Below are positions 7,905 to 10,613 of a stretch of 10,613 nucleotides of DNA, in pieces (position 1 is the first letter of the stretch; every line of letters begins with the position of its first letter). The notes beneath the pieces were generated by a model that was not told the origin of the DNA, made no database searches, and saw only the letters and a list, made by a program, of their open reading frames with translations. A program made the translations under genes and the position numbers. The stretch is from Candidatus Aegiribacteria sp. (GTDB taxonomy: Bacteria > Fermentibacterota > Fermentibacteria > Fermentibacterales > Fermentibacteraceae), in assembly GCA_021107345.1 (NCBI GenBank), contig JAIOSX010000129.1:1-10613 (forward strand), read 5' to 3'.

Positions 7905-7933
7905 TTTATAGTTAAATCGCCATCGATGGGGAA
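7905..7933 (-). promoter_or_regulatory. Possible promoter of the hydF operon
   Basis: On the minus strand, TATAAA (7905-7910, 5/6 to the -10) lies 17 nt downstream of TTCCCC (7928-7933, only 3/6 to the -35). The spacer holds a perfect 10-bp palindrome, CCATCGATGG (7920-7929). The weak -35 beside a palindrome would suit a regulated promoter, but that is inference. Confidence 0.3.
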
Positions 7934-7939
7934 TGTGCC

Positions 7940-7968
7940 TTGACCAGCAGGACTTACTTTACAATAAT
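7940..7968 (+). promoter_or_regulatory. Promoter of tRNA-Ser
   Basis: TTGACC (7940-7945, 5/6) and AATAAT (7963-7968, 5/6) are spaced by 17 nt. The predicted start near 7975 leaves a short leader before the tRNA 5' end at 7988. It is back-to-back with the possible hydF promoter, with only 6 bp between the two -35 boxes. Confidence 0.6.
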
Positions 7969-7987
7969 TCCGTCCCGTTCAATAAGC

Positions 7988-8077
7988 GGAGAGGTGGCCG
8001 AGTTTGGCTTAAGGCGTACGCCTGCTAAGCGTATGAGATTTACGTCTCCGAGGGTTCAAATCCCTCCCTCTCCGCCA
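7988..8077 (+). tRNA. tRNA-Ser (anticodon GCT), decodes AGC/AGU
   Basis: The acceptor stem is GGAGAGG (7988-7994) with CCTCTCC (8067-8073). The discriminator is G8074 and an encoded CCA ends at 8077. The anticodon stem TACGC/GCGTA (8017-8021 / 8029-8033) closes the loop CTGCTAA, giving GCT at 8024-8026. A long variable arm with a GAGA/TCTC helix marks a class II tRNA, as expected for serine. The T arm is GAGGG-TTCAAAT-CCCTC (8050-8066). All arms pair well, so it should be functional. Confidence 0.97.
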
Positions 8078-8206
8078 GTTTTCTAAATTCTCAGAAATTG
8101 CAGCATTCTCGACTTGTACTTCGCGGTGGGCGAGTATTCTCCAGGGCATTGAGTACTGAATCATAAGAATCGGATCTGATTTTGATCCAAGAGAACTGAA
8201 TCCTTG

Positions 8207-8291
8207 GAGTCCGCAAGCAGAGGAGACTTCTGAGTCGGGGAATATCGATATATAGGCTGATGAGCTGTCTTTCTTTGAGCTCAATCCCCCA
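8207..8291. repeat. 85-bp direct repeat, copy 1 (upstream of RCC1-repeat gene)
   Basis: It aligns without gaps to 10504-10588 with 75 of 85 positions identical by eye. The last 38 bases (8254-8291) are identical. Two small hairpins are preserved in both copies: CAGRRG-3 nt-CTTCTG, where one difference is absorbed by a G-U pair, and TGAGCT-11 nt-AGCTCA (8261-8283). It ends in a C-run (CAATCCCCCA). It has no transposase or terminal inverted repeats. Confidence 0.85.
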
Positions 8292-8392
8292 TTGTCCACC
8301 GGCTTCTCCGCAAAGAAGAATCATGAGCCTCGGGATCAGGAAGAATATCATTCCGGATGTTTGCGGCTGCATGATGACCTGCAGTTTCTTGG

Positions 8393-8421
8393 TTGACAAG
8401 AAAAAGGTCCAGGGTAATTAT
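8393..8421 (+). promoter_or_regulatory. Promoter of the RCC1-repeat gene
   Basis: A perfect TTGACA (8393-8398) is followed after 17 nt by AATTAT (8416-8421, 4/6 to TATAAT). Transcription would begin near 8428, giving a leader of about 36 nt before the ATG at 8464. Confidence 0.5.
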
Positions 8422-8451
8422 TTGTGTAAGAGATTGATGGCCCGGTATGCG

Positions 8452-8458
8452 AAGGGGG
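8452..8458 (+). promoter_or_regulatory. Ribosome binding site that fixes the RCC1-gene start at 8464
   Basis: AAGGGGG, 5 nt before ATG 8464. The same G-run style of Shine-Dalgarno precedes the other sorting-domain gene (AAAAGGGGGG before 2820). The site and the signal peptide directly after it show that translation starts at 8464 and not at the upstream in-frame ATG at 8260. Confidence 0.75.
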
Positions 8459-8463
8459 TTTTT

Positions 8464-10497
8464 ATGAGAACTTCAAGGATTATGTTGGTCATTCTTCTGC
8501 TGGGTGCCTTCTGGACCGTTCAGGCCCAAGACGGATATATCCTGGCGTGGGGATTCAATAATACGGGACAGTGCGACGTTACAGATGGTCCACCCAACGA
8601 GGATTATGTTGCGGTGGCGGCAGGCAGCAGCTTCAGCCTGGGGCTGAAATCCGACGGGTCTATAGTGGCCTGGGGCGCGAACAACTACGGTCAGTGCGAA
8701 GTGCCCGACCCCAACAGCGGTTTCATAGTTGTAGCTGCGGGAGGGAATCACAGCCTCGGATTGAAGGCGGACAGCTCCATCTTGACCTGGGGGGAAAACG
8801 ATTATGGCCAGTGCGATGTACCCGAGCCCAACAGCGGTTTCACGGAGATGGCCGGAGGAGCAAACCACAGTCTCGGTCTGAAGGCCGACGGGTCTATAGT
8901 GGCCTGGGGCGCGAACAACTACGGTCAGTGTGAAGTGCCCGACCCCAACAGCGGTTTCACGGCTGTGGCGGCAGGCAATGACCACAGTCTCGGCCTGAAG
9001 GAGGATGGTTCCATCATTGCCTGGGGGTGGAATGGATTCGGCCAGTGCGAGGTTCCCGATCCCAACAGCGGTTTCATAGCTGTGGCTGCTGGCACTGCCC
9101 ACAGTCTCGGTCTGAAGGCCGACGGCTCCATCGTGGCCTGGGGATTCAACAGCCAGGGTCAGTGCGATGTTCCCGAGCCCAACAGCGGTTTCACGGAGGT
9201 TGCAGCAAGAGGTGTCAACAGCTACGGCCTGAAGGAGGACGGTTCCATCGTTGCCTGGGGGTGGAATGGAGCCGGTCAGTGCGATGTTCCCGAGCCCAAC
9301 AGTGATTTCACTGCTGTGGCAGCGGGATACTCCAACAACCTTGGCCTGAAGACCGATGGCTCAATCATTGCGTGGGGGAGTAACGAGTTCGGTGAGGGCA
9401 GTATACCCTCGCCGAACAGCGGTTATATAGCGCTGGCGGGAGGATGTTATCATAGCATAGGTCTGAAGGAGGAAGGCTTCATCGTCGCGTGGGGGGACAA
9501 CAACTTCGGCCAGTGCGATGTACCCGAACCCAACGAGGATTTCGTTGCGATATCCGCGGGATCCTACCATAACATAGTTCTGAAGGCCGACAGCTCTATC
9601 GTGGCTTGGGGCCCGAACGAATACGGCCAGTGCGATGTACCAGAGCCCAACAGCGGTTTCACGGCGGTGGCGGCAGGCGGTAATCACAGCCTGGGTCTGA
9701 AGATCGACGGCTCCATCGTAGCATGGGGATACAACTTCAGTGGCCAGTGCGATGTACCCGAGCCAAACAGCGGTTTCACGGCGGTAGGGGCGGGATACAA
9801 CCATAGTATGGGCCTGAAGGAGGACGGCTCAGTCGTGGTTTGGGGAAGTAACAACTACGGTCAATGCAACGTTCCCGACCCCAATGAAGGTTTCATGGCG
9901 GTGGCGGCGGGTCACTTTCATACCATCTGCCTGAGGGAGGACGGCTTCATTCTGGCTTGGGGTTGCAACAATTACGGCCAGTGCAACGTTCCCTTGCCCA
10001 ACAGCGGATTCACGGCAATTGCCGGAGGAGGTCAGCACTGTCTCGGCCTTAAGGCCGACAGCTCCATCGTGGCATGGGGAAGGGAATACTGGGGCCAGTG
10101 CGAAGTGCCCGAGCCGAACAGCGGCTATATTGCCGTGGCGGGGGGATGGCTCCACAGCCTTGGCCTCAGGGATTGCGATTCTTCAATCGAACAGGAGCCT
10201 GGCTCAGGTGTTCCGCGTTCGACCCTGTACATCACAGGCGTTTATCCCAATCCCTTCGCTTCCCACATGACATTAGCGTTCGACTCCCCGCACCTTACCT
10301 GCATCACCTTCGAAGTCTTCAATCTGGTCGGCAGGCTGGTTCACCGGCAGGATGCGGGTTTTGTTGCACCTGGGCGGAACACTCTTTTCTGGAATGGAAC
10401 TGATATTACAGGAAATCCACTTCCCAGCGGCGTCTACATTCTTCGTCTCACAGGGGACGCAGAGGCTTCGACCGCAAGGATCGTCCTGATGAGGTAG
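8464..10497 (+). CDS. Secreted RCC1-repeat protein (14 repeats) with C-terminal T9SS/FlgD-like sorting domain
   Basis: From ATG 8464 the product has 677 residues. Residues 1-22 form a signal peptide (MLVILLLGAF core, cleavage after VQA or AQ). Residues about 25-570 hold 14 RCC1-type repeats with consensus DGSIVAWGxNxxGQCxVPxP followed by NSGFTAVAAGxxHSLGLK. All repeats are 39 residues (117 bp) except the first, which is 41. RCC1 folds usually have seven blades, so 14 repeats predict two consecutive propellers. Thirteen of 14 repeats keep the Cys of GQC, and repeat 8 (GEGSIPSP) is the exception. The C-terminal domain (about 586-677) has YPNP at 594-597, FNLVGRLV, FWNG, GNPLPSGVY and a terminal Arg, matching the end of the secreted sialidase-fold protein in this window. 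It is probably exported and displayed on the surface or released, with binding as the likely role. The partner is unknown. Confidence 0.93.
   Translation: MRTSRIMLVILLLGAFWTVQAQDGYILAWGFNNTGQCDVTDGPPNEDYVAVAAGSSFSLGLKSDGSIVAWGANNYGQCEVPDPNSGFIVVAAGGNHSLGLKADSSILTWGENDYGQCDVPEPNSGFTEMAGGANHSLGLKADGSIVAWGANNYGQCEVPDPNSGFTAVAAGNDHSLGLKEDGSIIAWGWNGFGQCEVPDPNSGFIAVAAGTAHSLGLKADGSIVAWGFNSQGQCDVPEPNSGFTEVAARGVNSYGLKEDGSIVAWGWNGAGQCDVPEPNSDFTAVAAGYSNNLGLKTDGSIIAWGSNEFGEGSIPSPNSGYIALAGGCYHSIGLKEEGFIVAWGDNNFGQCDVPEPNEDFVAISAGSYHNIVLKADSSIVAWGPNEYGQCDVPEPNSGFTAVAAGGNHSLGLKIDGSIVAWGYNFSGQCDVPEPNSGFTAVGAGYNHSMGLKEDGSVVVWGSNNYGQCNVPDPNEGFMAVAAGHFHTICLREDGFILAWGCNNYGQCNVPLPNSGFTAIAGGGQHCLGLKADSSIVAWGREYWGQCEVPEPNSGYIAVAGGWLHSLGLRDCDSSIEQEPGSGVPRSTLYITGVYPNPFASHMTLAFDSPHLTCITFEVFNLVGRLVHRQDAGFVAPGRNTLFWNGTDITGNPLPSGVYILRLTGDAEASTARIVLMR
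8536..10170 (+). repeat. 117-bp in-frame tandem repeat array (14 units)
   Basis: The array encodes the RCC1 blades. Units diverge moderately, but phase is strictly kept, with only the first unit longer by 6 bp. Units 2 and 4 share a 75-bp block (8651-8725 and 8885-8959, 234 bp apart) with a single difference, much closer than other unit pairs. The repetitive DNA could change copy number by recombination in steps of 117 bp. Confidence 0.9.
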
Positions 10498-10503
10498 AAA
10501 CCA

Positions 10504-10588
10504 GACTCCGAATGCAGAAGAGGCTTCTGAGTCCGGAAACATCGGTATAAAGGCTGATGAGCTGTCTTTCTTTGAGCTCAATCCCCCA
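10504..10588. repeat. 85-bp direct repeat, copy 2 (downstream of RCC1-repeat gene)
   Basis: This is the partner of 8207-8291, in the same orientation and starting 7 bp after the RCC1 stop codon. The hairpins are CAGAAG-AGG-CTTCTG (10515-10529) and TGAGCT/AGCTCA (10558-10580). Sequence outside the repeat (from 10589) does not match the region after copy 1. Its position allows a role in 3'-end formation, although no U-tract follows. Confidence 0.85.
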
Positions 10589-10613
10589 GAGACCATGAGT
10601 GGGGACATCTGTC

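Larger units (their letters stand above)
8078..8463. other. 386-nt intergenic region between tRNA-Ser and the RCC1-repeat gene
   Basis: I see no gene here. It holds a weak hairpin GGATC-7 nt-GATCC (8172-8188) that may end the tRNA transcript, the first copy of an 85-bp direct repeat (8207-8291), and the promoter and ribosome binding site of the RCC1-repeat gene at its right end. A frame open from 8260 joins the RCC1 gene, but its first 68 codons cross the repeat and the promoter, so they are not regarded as coding. Confidence 0.6.

Noticed and set aside
7479..7943. Plus-strand frame of 154 residues, Ser/Arg-rich
   Set aside because: It is antisense to the GTPase domain of hydF, whose motifs are unambiguous.
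8254..8291. Hammerhead-like CTGATGA in the 85-bp repeat
   Set aside because: The GAAA core segment and the surrounding three-stem arrangement of a hammerhead ribozyme are absent.
8009..8299. Minus-strand frame of 96 residues containing a GRDLNPRRRKSHTLSRRTP-like end
   Set aside because: It runs antisense through tRNA-Ser. This peptide is the well-known artefact of translating a tRNA-Ser complement.
8260..8463. 68-codon N-terminal extension of the RCC1-repeat gene
   Set aside because: It crosses the 85-bp repeat and a TTGACA promoter, and the signal peptide with a strong Shine-Dalgarno begins at 8464.
8473..10155. Several long minus-strand frames across the RCC1 gene
   Set aside because: They are shadows of the 117-bp periodic coding sequence and reproduce its repeat pattern, with no start signals of their own.
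8536..10170. Tandem array as a CRISPR or satellite
   Set aside because: Units are 117 bp, in frame and contiguous without unique spacers, and they encode RCC1 blades.
10273..10608. Minus-strand frame of 111 residues at the right end
   Set aside because: Most of it is antisense to the RCC1 C-terminal domain. Only the part inside the 85-bp repeat is of interest and is reported separately.

Overview
The window looks like a chromosomal segment of an anaerobic or fermentative bacterium of the FCB type, possibly an uncultured candidate phylum such as Fermentibacterota. Three things suggest this. Two secreted proteins end in a YPNP...GR...G.Y type C-terminal domain like type 9 secretion (T9SS) or FlgD-like sorting domains. 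A HydF-type GTPase implies [FeFe]-hydrogenase maturation. Strong purine-rich Shine-Dalgarno sequences precede most genes. The taxonomic guess is inference from gene content only. No T9SS machinery, HydE, HydG or hydrogenase gene lies in the window.

Layout. (1) Positions 1-909, + strand: the 3' part of a membrane sensor-like protein with several membrane segments, a coiled coil and a Cys-rich C-terminal tail. It may begin before the window. (2) Positions 910-1086: convergent intergenic region with a strong hairpin. (3) Positions 1087-2820, - strand: a secreted sialidase-fold (BNR-like) beta-propeller with a C-terminal sorting domain and its own promoter. (4) Positions 2991-7870, - strand: a tightly packed five-gene run that reads, in transcription order, hydF, a small lipoprotein, a secreted protein of unknown function, a zinc-ribbon/transmembrane/NHL-propeller protein and a small MscS channel. 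Gaps are 0-30 nt, so it is probably one operon. (5) Positions 7871-7987: divergent promoter region. (6) Positions 7988-8077, + strand: tRNA-Ser(GCT) with an encoded CCA end. (7) Positions 8464-10497, + strand: a secreted protein with 14 RCC1-type repeats and the same kind of C-terminal sorting domain. An 85-bp direct repeat lies on both sides of this gene.

How the genes work together. The two sorting-domain proteins are separate transcription units but probably use the same export route to the cell surface. The five-gene run joins a cytoplasmic iron-sulfur GTPase to four envelope proteins. No established pathway connects them, so this is the main contextual puzzle. Every other candidate reading frame in the window is antisense to, or out of frame with, one of these genes.

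Most notable points: the 85-bp repeat flanking the RCC1 gene; the 14 (2 x 7) RCC1 blades with a near-perfect internal duplication and one cysteine per blade; the hydF-envelope gene neighbourhood and the degenerate G4 motif in HydF; and the unassigned 422-residue secreted protein.
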